Source: Candidatus Vogelbacteria bacterium CG10_big_fil_rev_8_21_14_0_10_51_16 (lineage in GTDB: Bacteria; Patescibacteriota; Minisyncoccia; Phycocordibacterales; JACRKE01). Taken from it: 20,927 nt of DNA. The position numbers were made by a program, and so were the translations under genes. The stretch is from NCBI GenBank assembly GCA_002774795.1, contig PCYI01000019.1, positions 29,670-50,596 of the forward strand, written 5' to 3'. Of the stretch, positions 13,810 through 20,775 are shown piece by piece (position 1 is the first letter of the stretch; each line of letters starts with the position of its first letter). The notes beneath the pieces are model-generated. The model made no database searches and had not been told where the DNA came from. It was given only the letters and a program-made list of their open reading frames with translations.

Positions 13810-13838
13810 AAACTACCAGGTATGGCGCTTGGGGTCAA
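13810..13838 (-). promoter_or_regulatory. possible promoter of the minus-strand gene
   Basis: On the minus strand TTGACC (13838-13833), a 17-base spacer and TAGTTT (13815-13810) form a moderate promoter. The leader would be about 50 bases and would include the stem at 13772-13792 and the Shine-Dalgarno. Confidence 0.4.
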
Positions 13839-13849
13839 GACAGTTTGAA

Positions 13850-14006
13850 GTAACTGCTCACAACCATGAGTAAGTGTCTTTGCGAGGTACTCCGAAGCAA
13901 CCTAGGTTTCTTCATGTAATGCACTGGATTGCTTCGGAGTACCTCGCAAAGACGGAGCGAGATATGTTGTGCTAGTTAGCCGCTACTCGTTTTTGTGGGC
14001 AGTTAC
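13850..14006. repeat. MITE-like palindromic element upstream of mraZ
   Basis: The centre is a perfect 25-bp inverted repeat (13876-13900 and 13929-13953) starting GTCTTTGCGAGGTACTCCG. The outer ends also match imperfectly: GTAACTGCTCACAA at 13850-13863 against GCCCACAAAAACGAGTA-type sequence ending GCAGTTAC at 14006 on the other strand. The core TTGCGAGGTA..CCGAAGCAA is shared with the element at 18029-18161. There is no coding capacity. TTGCGAGG/GAAGCAATC palindromes are a widespread class of intergenic repeat in bacteria. Confidence 0.75.
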
Positions 14007-14035
14007 AGCTTGAAGACGTCGGCGCCACTACGGTT

Positions 14036-14066
14036 CTATCCACCTATTTTCCACCGTTTATCCACT
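14036..14066 (-). promoter_or_regulatory. three 11-bp-spaced TCCAC sites upstream of mraZ
   Basis: CTATCCACC (14036), TTTTCCACC (14047) and TTATCCACT (14058) repeat at exact 11-base steps. Read on the minus strand they are GTGGATAA / GTGGAAAA / GTGGATAG. They resemble either degenerate DnaA boxes or MraZ boxes (GTGGA/GTGGG repeats) facing the opposite way from the array at 14101-14140. Confidence 0.55.
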
Positions 14067-14100
14067 TTTTTCCGTACCAAGCTATTGCGCTCATTAGGTA

Positions 14101-14140
14101 GAGTGGGATAGAATGGTATCAAGTGGTATGAAGTGGTATA
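14101..14140 (+). promoter_or_regulatory. probable MraZ operator: four 10-bp direct repeats
   Basis: GAGTGGGATA, GAATGGTATC, AAGTGGTATG and AAGTGGTATA follow each other with exact 10-base period. The TGGGA/TGGTA cores match the known form of MraZ boxes (TGGGN-type cores at one-turn spacing) in mraZ promoters. The last unit runs into the -10 box, so binding would block RNA polymerase and autoregulate mraZ and the dcw genes. Confidence 0.72.
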
Positions 14141-14144
14141 TAAT
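14139..14144 (+). promoter_or_regulatory. -10 box of the dcw (mraZ) promoter
   Basis: TATAAT directly overlaps the last operator repeat. The -35 position falls inside the repeats and is not recognisable. The predicted leader to the mraZ ATG is about 100 bases and holds no Shine-Dalgarno, only a small stem (CGACA/TGTC-type) near 14229-14240. Confidence 0.55.
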
Positions 14145-14251
14145 TGTGTCGGCGGTGAGGCGTGTTTTGTTCAGACAAAGTTGTTGATGTCTCAATCTTT
14201 TGCTTGCGACGAGGCAAAGGCCTTGACCGACAGCGTTGTCAGAAAAATATT

Positions 14252-14686
14252 ATGTTGATCGGAGAATACAAACATCAGATCGACACAAAAAAACGCCTCT
14301 CCCTGCCGGCAAAATTCCGCAAAGAGTTGGGTCGGCGAGTGGTAATTACCAAAGGCCTTGATAAGTGCCTTTTCCTCTATTCGCCAAGTGAGTGGGAGGC
14401 GCAGGCGAAAAGGTTTGCCGCACTTTCGCTGGGTGCCGCTGAACAGCGGAGCTTTAACCGCTTAATGTTTTCAAGCGCGATGGAGGTGGAGGTGGATGCC
14501 ATAGGTCGCATTTTGGTGCCCGACTACCTCAAGGAGTTTGCGCGGCTGAACGAAAAGATTATCGTCGCCGGCGTTTACTCCAGAGTGGAGATTTGGGACC
14601 AAGAGCTATGGCGGGAGCATAGTGCCAAGATTACCGCTTCTGCTGACGAACTGGCGCAGAAGTTGGGAGAGGTGGGGCTGATTTAG
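14252..14686 (+). CDS. mraZ: MraZ, dcw-cluster transcriptional regulator
   Basis: This 144-residue protein is the DNA-binding regulator at the head of division and cell-wall clusters. It has two SpoVT-AbrB-like halves, each with its hallmark: DTKKRLSLPAKFRKEL near residues 10-25 and DAIGRILVPDYLKEF near 84-98. The length fits the family (about 143-152). I chose ATG 14252 (MLIGEYKHQID); the frame is open to 14162, but the extra 30 residues have no counterpart in the family. The probable operator repeats overlap its promoter at 14101-14140. rsmH, ftsL and ftsI follow on the same strand, as in the classical cluster. Confidence 0.95.
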   Translation: MLIGEYKHQIDTKKRLSLPAKFRKELGRRVVITKGLDKCLFLYSPSEWEAQAKRFAALSLGAAEQRSFNRLMFSSAMEVEVDAIGRILVPDYLKEFARLNEKIIVAGVYSRVEIWDQELWREHSAKITASADELAQKLGEVGLI

Positions 14687-14777
14687 CAGGTGGCAGATAG
14701 CAGGTAGTAGATAGATAATAGAGAAAAAGTGAAAAGCATGCGACATCTGCCATCTGCCAATCACCACCTGCCAACTG
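14686..14777 (+). repeat. inverted pair of CTGCC-type microrepeats between mraZ and rsmH
   Basis: The left arm (14686-14714) is the minus-strand form (GCAGGTGGCAGATAGCAGG). The right arm (14743-14777) is the plus-strand form (CATCTGCCATCTGCC...CCACCTGCC). GCAGGTGG at 14686 can pair with CCACCTGC at 14764. The right arm lies inside the rsmH reading frame and encodes its residues 3-13. Confidence 0.7.
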
Positions 14778-15727
14778 TCCATACTCCTGTTCTTTTACAT
14801 GAAGTGGTCGAGGGCCTCGCGCTTCGCAAGGGAATGACAGTGGTGGACTGCACCGTAAATGCCGCGGGGCACACCGTTGCCATTGCTGAAGAGCTGGGGC
14901 TTACCGGGACTATTGTTGGAATTGACGCCGACCCACAGGCGATCAGTCGCGCGCGGGAGCGAGTAGGGCCGCTACCGTGCAAGGTGCATCTCTCGAATGG
15001 CAACTTTCGAGACTTAGCGTCGATTTTAGACAGTCTTGGAATCAAGACAGTGAATGCTGTTCTATTTGATCTAGGTTTGAGCTCGGACCAGCTGGAAAGT
15101 TCCGGCCGCGGTTTCTCTTTCCAGGGCGATGAACCGCTCTCTATGAATTTCAGTGGTGGGTTTGATGATTCTAAGCGTGAAGGAGGGTTATCTGATGTTC
15201 ACTCGTCTGCCGATTCACCCCAAACCCTTACGGCACGAGATATCGTGAACGAATGGAGTGAAGAGAGTTTGGCGGACGTCATATGGGGTTATGGGGGGGA
15301 GCGATACGCGAGGCGGATTGCAAAAGCTATTGTCGAGGCCAGGGCGCTATCTATCATAGAGCGAACATCAACCCTTGTGACGATAGTCGAATCTGCGGTT
15401 CCGGCCAGCTATAGGCGCGCCAGACTGCATCCGGCCACAAAAACCTTTCAAGCCTTGCGTGTCGCCGTGAACGATGAGCTCGGGGCACTTCGCACGGCAT
15501 TGCCTCAAGCTTGGGAGATGCTAGAACCGGGAGGCCGTCTAGCTGTTGTAAGTTTCCATGAGCTTGAGGACAGAATTGTGAAGTTCTTTTTCAAAGACAA
15601 AAAGCTCACGGGGGAGGGGGCTCCGCTTACCAAGAAACCAATTGTTCCGGGTTCGCGTGAAGTTGCCGAAAATCCCCGCGCTCGTAGCGCGAAACTCCGC
15701 ATTATTATTAAGAGCGTTATGCCATAG
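14738..15727 (+). CDS. rsmH: 16S rRNA m4C1402 methyltransferase RsmH (MraW)
   Basis: This 329-residue SAM-dependent methyltransferase modifies C1402 of 16S rRNA. The N-terminal HTPVLLHEVVEGL, the DLGLSSDQLESSGRGFSFQGDEPL motif, YGGERYARRIAKAIVEAR, TFQALRVAVNDEL and FHELEDRIVKFFF are all present. The SAM loop reads VVDCTVNAAGHT (residues 35-46) where most homologs have a glycine-rich DxTxGxGGHS. After GFSFQGDEPL there is an extra ~25-residue linker (SMNFSGGFDDSKREGG...). The start is ATG 14738 (or GTG 14729). No later start could keep HTPVLL, so residues 2-13 (RHLPSANHHLPT) are encoded by a microrepeat. Confidence 0.93.
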   Translation: MRHLPSANHHLPTVHTPVLLHEVVEGLALRKGMTVVDCTVNAAGHTVAIAEELGLTGTIVGIDADPQAISRARERVGPLPCKVHLSNGNFRDLASILDSLGIKTVNAVLFDLGLSSDQLESSGRGFSFQGDEPLSMNFSGGFDDSKREGGLSDVHSSADSPQTLTARDIVNEWSEESLADVIWGYGGERYARRIAKAIVEARALSIIERTSTLVTIVESAVPASYRRARLHPATKTFQALRVAVNDELGALRTALPQAWEMLEPGGRLAVVSFHELEDRIVKFFFKDKKLTGEGAPLTKKPIVPGSREVAENPRARSAKLRIIIKSVMP

Positions 15728-15789
15728 AGTTTTTTTTGCCACCACTCTCTCTTCGGCTAATTGCCAACCTCTACCCGCAACGTTTTAAT

Positions 15790-16122
15790 ATGTCACTAAA
15801 CATCAAAACCATAGCCTCTTCTTTTTTTAGCCTAGACATTTTGGTTACCACCCTCGCCGGAGTGGCCATGCTTCTTGCTGTTGCTTATGGCTATTTTGTG
15901 TCTTCGACCATCTTTAATATGGTACACTACCGAGCAACAATTGAAGCTATTGCGCGCACCAGTACTGAGCTTGGCATCCTTGAAGCAAACTATCTTACTT
16001 TAGGGAAATCTATGACCATTGAGCGTGCCTATAAGCTAGGCCTAACCGATGCCACGAAAGCGACCTATCTAGTGGTAGACACAAGCGAACGGGGAAGCGT
16101 GTTAGCGCTTGATACATACTAA
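15790..16122 (+). CDS. ftsL: FtsL-like divisome protein
   Basis: This 110-residue single-pass membrane protein has a short cytoplasmic tail and a membrane segment (ILVTTLAGVAMLLAVAYGYFVSS-type, near residues 15-40). A coiled-coil-like stretch follows (YRATIEAIARTSTELGILEANYLTL), then a C-terminal segment with YKLGLTDATKATYLVVD. Sequence identity in FtsL is always low, so the call rests on topology, length and position between rsmH and ftsI. I chose ATG 15790; the frame is open to 15736 but only through a TTG in a T-run. FtsL bridges FtsB/FtsQ to FtsI/FtsW in the divisome. Confidence 0.75.
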   Translation: MSLNIKTIASSFFSLDILVTTLAGVAMLLAVAYGYFVSSTIFNMVHYRATIEAIARTSTELGILEANYLTLGKSMTIERAYKLGLTDATKATYLVVDTSERGSVLALDTY

Positions 16123-16154
16123 GGGTAAAACAATAAGGCGTTTTAGCTTTTGAT

Positions 16155-17912
16155 ATGCGCTCCCACTCTCTAATTCGCCTTCGCATTATATCAGCCATCC
16201 TTCTACTTGTGGCCCTGCTGTGTTTGGGACAGTTGTTCAATCTGCAGGTTTTAAATGGTCTTGCTTATGCTGAACAGGCAGATCGCCAGTACGTCACTAC
16301 CACGGCGGATAACTTTAAGCGTGGGACAATATTCTTTCGGGAAAAATCAGGCGAGCTTATTGCCGCGGCCACTTTGCGACCAGTGTACTATGTAGCCATT
16401 GATCCCTCGCGCATTCAAGAGCCGGACGACTCATATCAAAAACTTTCTGCGGTTCTTCGCTCGGATCAGGTGTCAGAGAAAGACCAGGAGGGGAGTGGTT
16501 TTACGCGCGAGCTTTTTTTGGCTCAAGCGACAAAGCCGGACGACTCCTATGAAGTCATCGCCCGCGATCTTCCAGAGCATTTGGCGTTGGCTATAAGCGA
16601 ACTTGGGTTGGCCGGTGTCACCGTGCATCGGCAAAAACAACGCTACTACCCGGGCGGCACCATGGCGGCTCATTTGCTAGGATTTGTTGGGTGGGGCAAG
16701 TCCGGGGGAGTCGACACATTAGCCGGTCGCTATGGCTTGGAACGTTATTTCGAGGATGCTCTTTCGAGATCCGCCACTAACCTTTATGTAAACTTCTTTG
16801 CCCAGGTGTTTGCGGGCCTCGGTTCATTTGTAAATGAAGAGCAACCGACCGAAGGAGATATCGTCTCTTCAATAGAGCCGACGGTGCAGGGTACGCTTGA
16901 AGAGCAAATAGAAGGTTTGCAAAAGAAGTGGCAGGCCAAAGAGGTGGGAGCTATTGTCATGGACCCACGTACGGGACGGATAATTGCCATGGCGGCTGTC
17001 CCGACTTACAACCCCAATCTTTTTTCAAAGGTGAAGGATCAGGCGCTCTTTACAAATCCATTGGTTGAAAAAGTTTACGAGTTCGGCTCTATTGTGAAGC
17101 CAATCGCTCTTGCCGCCGCCCTTGATATGGGCGCTGTTTCTCCCGCCACCACCTATGTAGACACAGGTTCTGTAAAAGTGGGACAGGCCACTATTTCAAA
17201 CTTTGATGGCAGGGCGCGCGGTCTCGTAAACATGCAAGAGGTTTTAAATCAGTCCTTAAATGTCGGCATGGTTTTTGTCATGCAGTCTATGGGCCGGAAA
17301 GAGTTTGCGGAGGGAATGCGACGCTACGGCATTGATGAAAAGACCGGGATAGATCTCCCCGGGGAAGTGGCAAGTTTAACCGCAAATTTAAACTCAAAGA
17401 GAGACGTAGAACACGCGACGTCCGCCTTCGGGCAGGGGATCGCCCTTACGCCTATTGCCATGGCGCGCGCGCTCGCTGTCCTTGCTAATGGCGGCAAGCT
17501 TGTTCAGCCGCACGTGGTGGAGGAGATTCGATATGTTGGTGGGGTGGTCGACCGCACCACTCCGGAGCCTCTTCTACGCGCAATCAAGCAAGAGACCGCA
17601 GACACAATTACGGACATGCTTGTAAATGTGGTAGACGTGGCTCTGGCCGGAGGAACAAAGAAAATGGAGCATTATAAGATTGCCGCAAAAACAGGTACGG
17701 CCCAGATACCGGAACCCCGCGGTGGGTATTATGACGACCGTTTCTCTCACAGTTTTTTTGGGTATTTTCCGGCGTCTAACCCTGAGTTTCTTGTTTTTTA
17801 CTACATGATGCAACCGGAGGGTGCCCGCTATGCGTCTGAAACCCTAACGGACCCCTTTATGCAAATGACCCGTTTTTTGCTAAGCTACTATCAGGTACCA
17901 CCGGATAGATAG
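16155..17912 (+). CDS. ftsI: FtsI-type penicillin-binding protein (septal transpeptidase)
   Basis: This 585-residue class B PBP cross-links septal peptidoglycan. It has a short basic tail, one membrane segment (IISAILLLVALLCLGQLFNLQVL), a pedestal domain with FKRGTIFFREKSGELIAAAT and GVTVHRQKQRYYPGGTMAAHLLGFVG, and a transpeptidase domain. The three active-site motifs are S312-I-V-K315, S367-L-N369 and K512-T-G514. There is no C-terminal PASTA domain. It lies 32 bases after ftsL in the dcw cluster, which supports FtsI rather than PBP2. It ends the cluster; an intergenic repeat zone of 359 bases follows. Confidence 0.94.
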   Translation: MRSHSLIRLRIISAILLLVALLCLGQLFNLQVLNGLAYAEQADRQYVTTTADNFKRGTIFFREKSGELIAAATLRPVYYVAIDPSRIQEPDDSYQKLSAVLRSDQVSEKDQEGSGFTRELFLAQATKPDDSYEVIARDLPEHLALAISELGLAGVTVHRQKQRYYPGGTMAAHLLGFVGWGKSGGVDTLAGRYGLERYFEDALSRSATNLYVNFFAQVFAGLGSFVNEEQPTEGDIVSSIEPTVQGTLEEQIEGLQKKWQAKEVGAIVMDPRTGRIIAMAAVPTYNPNLFSKVKDQALFTNPLVEKVYEFGSIVKPIALAAALDMGAVSPATTYVDTGSVKVGQATISNFDGRARGLVNMQEVLNQSLNVGMVFVMQSMGRKEFAEGMRRYGIDEKTGIDLPGEVASLTANLNSKRDVEHATSAFGQGIALTPIAMARALAVLANGGKLVQPHVVEEIRYVGGVVDRTTPEPLLRAIKQETADTITDMLVNVVDVALAGGTKKMEHYKIAAKTGTAQIPEPRGGYYDDRFSHSFFGYFPASNPEFLVFYYMMQPEGARYASETLTDPFMQMTRFLLSYYQVPPDR

Positions 17913-18271
17913 AAGCACGAAATTAAAAATCTGAAGCCCCGACGTTTCGCCAAGGGCGAAAGTACGGAATCCAGACCGCAAACGTCTGGACACAAAACAA
18001 ATTAGAAGCACTAAATTCTAAATATTTATAGGACCTACGCAAACTAGCGTCTTTGCGAGGTAGACCGAAGCAATCTAGGATTCGTGATTCCCAAGAATGA
18101 GCCTAGATTGCTTCACGCGAAGCGCTCGCAAAGATGAAAACAGTGTTTTGTGTAAGTCCTAATTTAAACAGACTCCGTTTCTAATTTTCGTGCTCTGGAT
18201 TTAAGACTTGTTTCGTTCTTCAAATTTCGTAGTTCATCTTAGTGTCGGTGCTCTGTGCTTTACTATAGACT
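17913..18271. other. repeat-rich gene-free interval between ftsI and murF
   Basis: No gene is seen here. It holds two small stems (TTTCGCC/GGCGAAA at 17945-17961, and TCCAGAC/GTCTGGA at 17970-17990). It also has direct repeats of AGAAGCAC(G/T)AAATT near 17911 and 18004, with inverted relatives near 18180-18195, and the palindromic element at 18029-18161. A possible -10 box TACTAT (18261-18266) just before the murF ATG would make that mRNA leaderless. Confidence 0.7.
18029..18161. repeat. MITE-like palindromic element downstream of ftsI
   Basis: The ends TAGGACCTACGCAAAC and its imperfect complement (GTTTTGTGTAAGTCCTA, ending 18161) form terminal inverted repeats. Inside, GTCTTTGCGAGGTAGACCG and CAATCTAGG pair with CCTAGATTGCTTC and CTCGCAAAGAT. 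The TTGCGAGGTA..CCGAAGCAA core is the same as in the element at 13850-14006, but the ends differ. There is no coding capacity. Confidence 0.75.
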
Positions 18272-19597
18272 ATGCTTAAAAAAATCATTCGATCCATCAT
18301 TGTTAACTTACTTGAGTGGGAGGCCCGTCTGGTGCTAAAGAAATATAAACCCTGCATTGTGGCGGTGGCTGGCAATGTTGGCAAGACTTCAGCCAAGGAT
18401 GCTATTGCGGTTGTTTTGAGCGAAATTGCGCGAGTCCGTAAAAGCGAAAAGAGTTACAATAGTGAACTTGGCATACCTCTAACCATCCTTGGTCGCGCCA
18501 GTGGATGGAATAACCCATGGCGATGGCTCGGTAACATCTTTGAAGGAGTCTCTTTGTTGGTTTTCCCGCATCATTATCCTGATTGGTTGGTGTTAGAAGT
18601 TGGGGCTGATCGGCCGGGAGACATCCGGCGCGTGGCTCGATGGCTTAATCCTCATGTAGTGGTGGTCACGCGAATAGGAGAAAAGCCGGTACACGTGGAG
18701 TTTTTTGCCAACAGAGAAAGTTTAATACGCGAAAAAGCCTATGTGGTTGAGGCGCTTGGAGCGGGAGGGCGGGTAATCTTAAATGCGGATGACCAGGATG
18801 TAGTGGGAATGACGGCCTACACCTCCTTGAAGCCTCTTACATATGGAATGAGCAAGGAGGCTATGGTGCGCTCTTCTAATAATAAACTTACCTATGACGA
18901 ACTGGAGGAGTCCGATGAGAAAACTGTTCCCGGGCGACGTGTTATTGGGGTAACCTGTAAGGTTGATTACAAAGGAAAAAGTTTCCCCGTGAGACTTGCC
19001 GGGGTGTTTGGAAGTGCAAATATACTGCCCGCCCTTGCGGCATTTGCGGTGGGGGCCTCTCAGGGCATGAACGGAGTAGCTATAATCGAGGCCCTTACTC
19101 ATTTTCTACCTCCCCCGGGGCGACTGCGATTACTTGAGGGCATCAAGGGAAGCACCATCGTGGACGATACTTACAATGCTTCTCCTGCGGCCATGAGACT
19201 GGCTCTTGAGTCGCTAGAGGAAGTAGAGTATTCCGGCAAGAAGATTGCCGTTTTAGCTGACATGTTGGAGCTCGGTGAGCTCACTGTCGGAGCCCACGAA
19301 GAGATGGGAGCACTCGCCGCCCGGATCTGCAACATCATCATAACGGTAGGTGAACGAGCAAAGTTCATTGCGGCTGGAGCCAAAGCCACGGGGATGTCCG
19401 AGGATTCAATGTGGCATTTCGACGACGCTCGCTCCGCGGGTCGCATGCTCGACTCCATGCTTACTACCGGAGATATTGTACTTATTAAAGGTTCGCAGTT
19501 TATGCGCATGGAGCGCTGTGTGGAGGAGGTAATGCTTCATCCTGAACAAAAAAGCAAGCTTCTGGTTCGCCAAGACAAAGAGTGGCTCAGCAGGTAG
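18272..19597 (+). CDS. murF: MurF-like Mur ligase without N-terminal domain
   Basis: This 441-residue ATP-dependent ligase most resembles MurF, which adds D-Ala-D-Ala to UDP-MurNAc-tripeptide. The P-loop GNVGKTS is at residues 34-40, whereas in E. coli MurF it is near residue 107, so the UDP-MurNAc-binding N-terminal domain is missing. In its place is a short amphipathic or basic stretch (LKKIIRSIIVNLLEWEARLVLKKYKP). SYNSELGIPLTIL, VLEVGADRPGDI, VILNADDQDV and DDTYNASPAAMRLAL (298 onward) are typical MurF motifs; the C-terminal domain is complete. The start ATG follows a possible -10 box with no Shine-Dalgarno. Another Mur-ligase-like substrate cannot be excluded. Confidence 0.84.
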   Translation: MLKKIIRSIIVNLLEWEARLVLKKYKPCIVAVAGNVGKTSAKDAIAVVLSEIARVRKSEKSYNSELGIPLTILGRASGWNNPWRWLGNIFEGVSLLVFPHHYPDWLVLEVGADRPGDIRRVARWLNPHVVVVTRIGEKPVHVEFFANRESLIREKAYVVEALGAGGRVILNADDQDVVGMTAYTSLKPLTYGMSKEAMVRSSNNKLTYDELEESDEKTVPGRRVIGVTCKVDYKGKSFPVRLAGVFGSANILPALAAFAVGASQGMNGVAIIEALTHFLPPPGRLRLLEGIKGSTIVDDTYNASPAAMRLALESLEEVEYSGKKIAVLADMLELGELTVGAHEEMGALAARICNIIITVGERAKFIAAGAKATGMSEDSMWHFDDARSAGRMLDSMLTTGDIVLIKGSQFMRMERCVEEVMLHPEQKSKLLVRQDKEWLSR

Positions 19598-19610
19598 TGT
19601 GATTAATAAA

Positions 19611-19665
19611 GATGTCAGATGTCAGGTGTCAGAGCATGTGGCAGGTAGTCGGGGGTTATTCCGAC
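19611..19665 (+). repeat. GTCAG/GGCAGGTAG microrepeats and small stem after murF
   Basis: GATGTCAGATGTCAGGTGTCAG is followed by GTGGCAGGTAG, the same vocabulary as the CTGCC-type repeats on the opposite strand. A GTCGG/CCGAC stem (19648-19665) closes the block. The end of the murF frame (CTCAGCAGGTAG) already belongs to this repeat type. Confidence 0.55.
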
Positions 19666-19706
19666 AATGAAGCCTCTGTTCAATTTAGGTTTTCCACCGC
19701 CCTTAA

Positions 19707-19735
19707 TTGTTGTACAAGAGTTATCGGGTTATAAT
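19707..19735 (+). promoter_or_regulatory. promoter of the pilin-like membrane protein gene
   Basis: TTGTTG (19707-19712), a 17-base spacer and a perfect TATAAT (19730-19735) form a strong promoter. The leader would be about 53 bases. GAGTTATC (19718-19725) and GATAACTC (near 19770-19777) form an inverted repeat around the -10 box and leader. Confidence 0.6.
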
Positions 19736-19794
19736 GATTAAAATTACAACTATCTGATATCTGAAAACTGATAACTCTCATAATTCCTATTACC

Positions 19795-20610
19795 ATGACT
19801 CCCGAACTTTTAGAATACATAAAACAGCGTCGTGTCGCCGGAGCGCCTGATGAGCTTATTCGAAGTGAGCTCGCTTCTGTAAAATGGTCTGAAGCGGCCA
19901 TCGTGGCGGGTCTTTCCGCTGTTACCGTCCCACCCGCTCAAAAGCCTCAAATTCAAACAGGAAACGTTGTTCCGACACAGACAGTAGGGAGTTCGCATCT
20001 GGCTTCCGAAGAACAGTCGATGTCCGCCGGAGAGGCGATTTCTTCAGCAGTTACGGATGCGCAAATAGATGTAGAGCCTGTTCCAGATGCTAAGCACTCT
20101 GTGGTGGTAAAGATTGTTGCCATTATTGCCCTTGTTTTAGCGCTAGGAGTTGCCGCGCTGCTCTTTTGGCAGTATTTTCTGACTCCAGGTGATATTGCAC
20201 AAGAGAGGGACATAACCCAAAACGGAATTAAGGAAAGAGGAGAGCAAGATGCGAACTTTGATGCTACGATTGCACAAGAGAGGGCGAAGGCGCGTGATGC
20301 CGCGCGAACAAGTGATCACGCTTCTTTGCGTGCCACCCTTGAGCTCTATTTTGACTCGGAAAAAAAGTATCCGCCAACACTTGACGCTCTTATTCCTGCA
20401 TATCGTGAGTTTCTCCCACGCGACCCGGTAACAAACAGTCTCTATGCTTACTCGCAGATTTCCGGTGGAGCTAATTTTGCCATTTGTATAGATTTTGAGA
20501 CAAAAGCTCCGCAATGTTTTGCGAGTAGTGAAACCGATTTGCTTGAGGATGAGACGGGTGCGTCGACAGGAGAGACAGACGAAGCAAAGTCTCAAGGTGG
20601 TGGTTTATGA
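19795..20610 (+). CDS. membrane protein with pilin-like C-terminal domain
   Basis: This 271-residue protein has three parts. Residues 1-42 form a small helical domain (LLEYIKQRRVAGAPDELIRSELASVKWSEAAIVAGL) of a kind I know from CPR membrane proteins, where it precedes a membrane segment. A low-complexity S/A/Q-rich linker follows to about 98. A single membrane helix lies at 103-128. The extracytoplasmic part 165-235 (DAARTSDHASLRATLELYFDSEKKYPPTLDAL...FLPRDPVTNSLYAYS) resembles the C-terminal domain of type II secretion pseudopilins and type IV pilins, with C231 and C241 as a possible disulfide. The end is E/T/G-rich. No prepilin peptidase motif is present, so it is not an exported pilin itself. 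Function unknown. Confidence 0.7.
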   Translation: MTPELLEYIKQRRVAGAPDELIRSELASVKWSEAAIVAGLSAVTVPPAQKPQIQTGNVVPTQTVGSSHLASEEQSMSAGEAISSAVTDAQIDVEPVPDAKHSVVVKIVAIIALVLALGVAALLFWQYFLTPGDIAQERDITQNGIKERGEQDANFDATIAQERAKARDAARTSDHASLRATLELYFDSEKKYPPTLDALIPAYREFLPRDPVTNSLYAYSQISGGANFAICIDFETKAPQCFASSETDLLEDETGASTGETDEAKSQGGGL

Positions 20611-20659
20611 ATTAGTAAGCACACGGTTCTAGTGCGTAATTTGTTAAAAGCAAAAAAAT

Positions 20660-20709
20660 GGTCGTAGTCCCGCGACCGAGAAGCCCCGGAATAGCCGGGG
20701 CTTCCTATT
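20660..20709 (+). terminator. tandem hairpins after the pilin-like gene
   Basis: GAAGCCCCGG (20680-20689) pairs perfectly with CCGGGGCTTC (20695-20704) around AATAG, followed by CTATTA. A smaller stem GGTCG/CGACC (20660-20664, 20673-20677) precedes it. The stem is strong but the T-run is poor. Confidence 0.65.
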
Positions 20710-20775
20710 AACGCCCGGCTCGTTTCGTGCTACTATTCTATATTGCAGTGTAGGCGTAAACATCAAAAAGTCTTG

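Noticed and set aside
13243..13848. Long + strand open frame (201 codons)
   Set aside because: It lacks a ribosome binding site and overlaps the lysS terminator flank and the minus-strand hairpins. The opposite strand has a strong Shine-Dalgarno and promoter, so this is taken as a shadow frame.
13850..14006. Insertion sequence
   Set aside because: The element has inverted repeats but no transposase frame and no clear target duplication (TTGAAG occurs near both ends but at different offsets).
14162..14251. Longer MraZ with 30 more N-terminal residues
   Set aside because: It starts with GTG with no ribosome binding site, and the extra residues are absent from the family, which begins at the MLIGEYKH type start.
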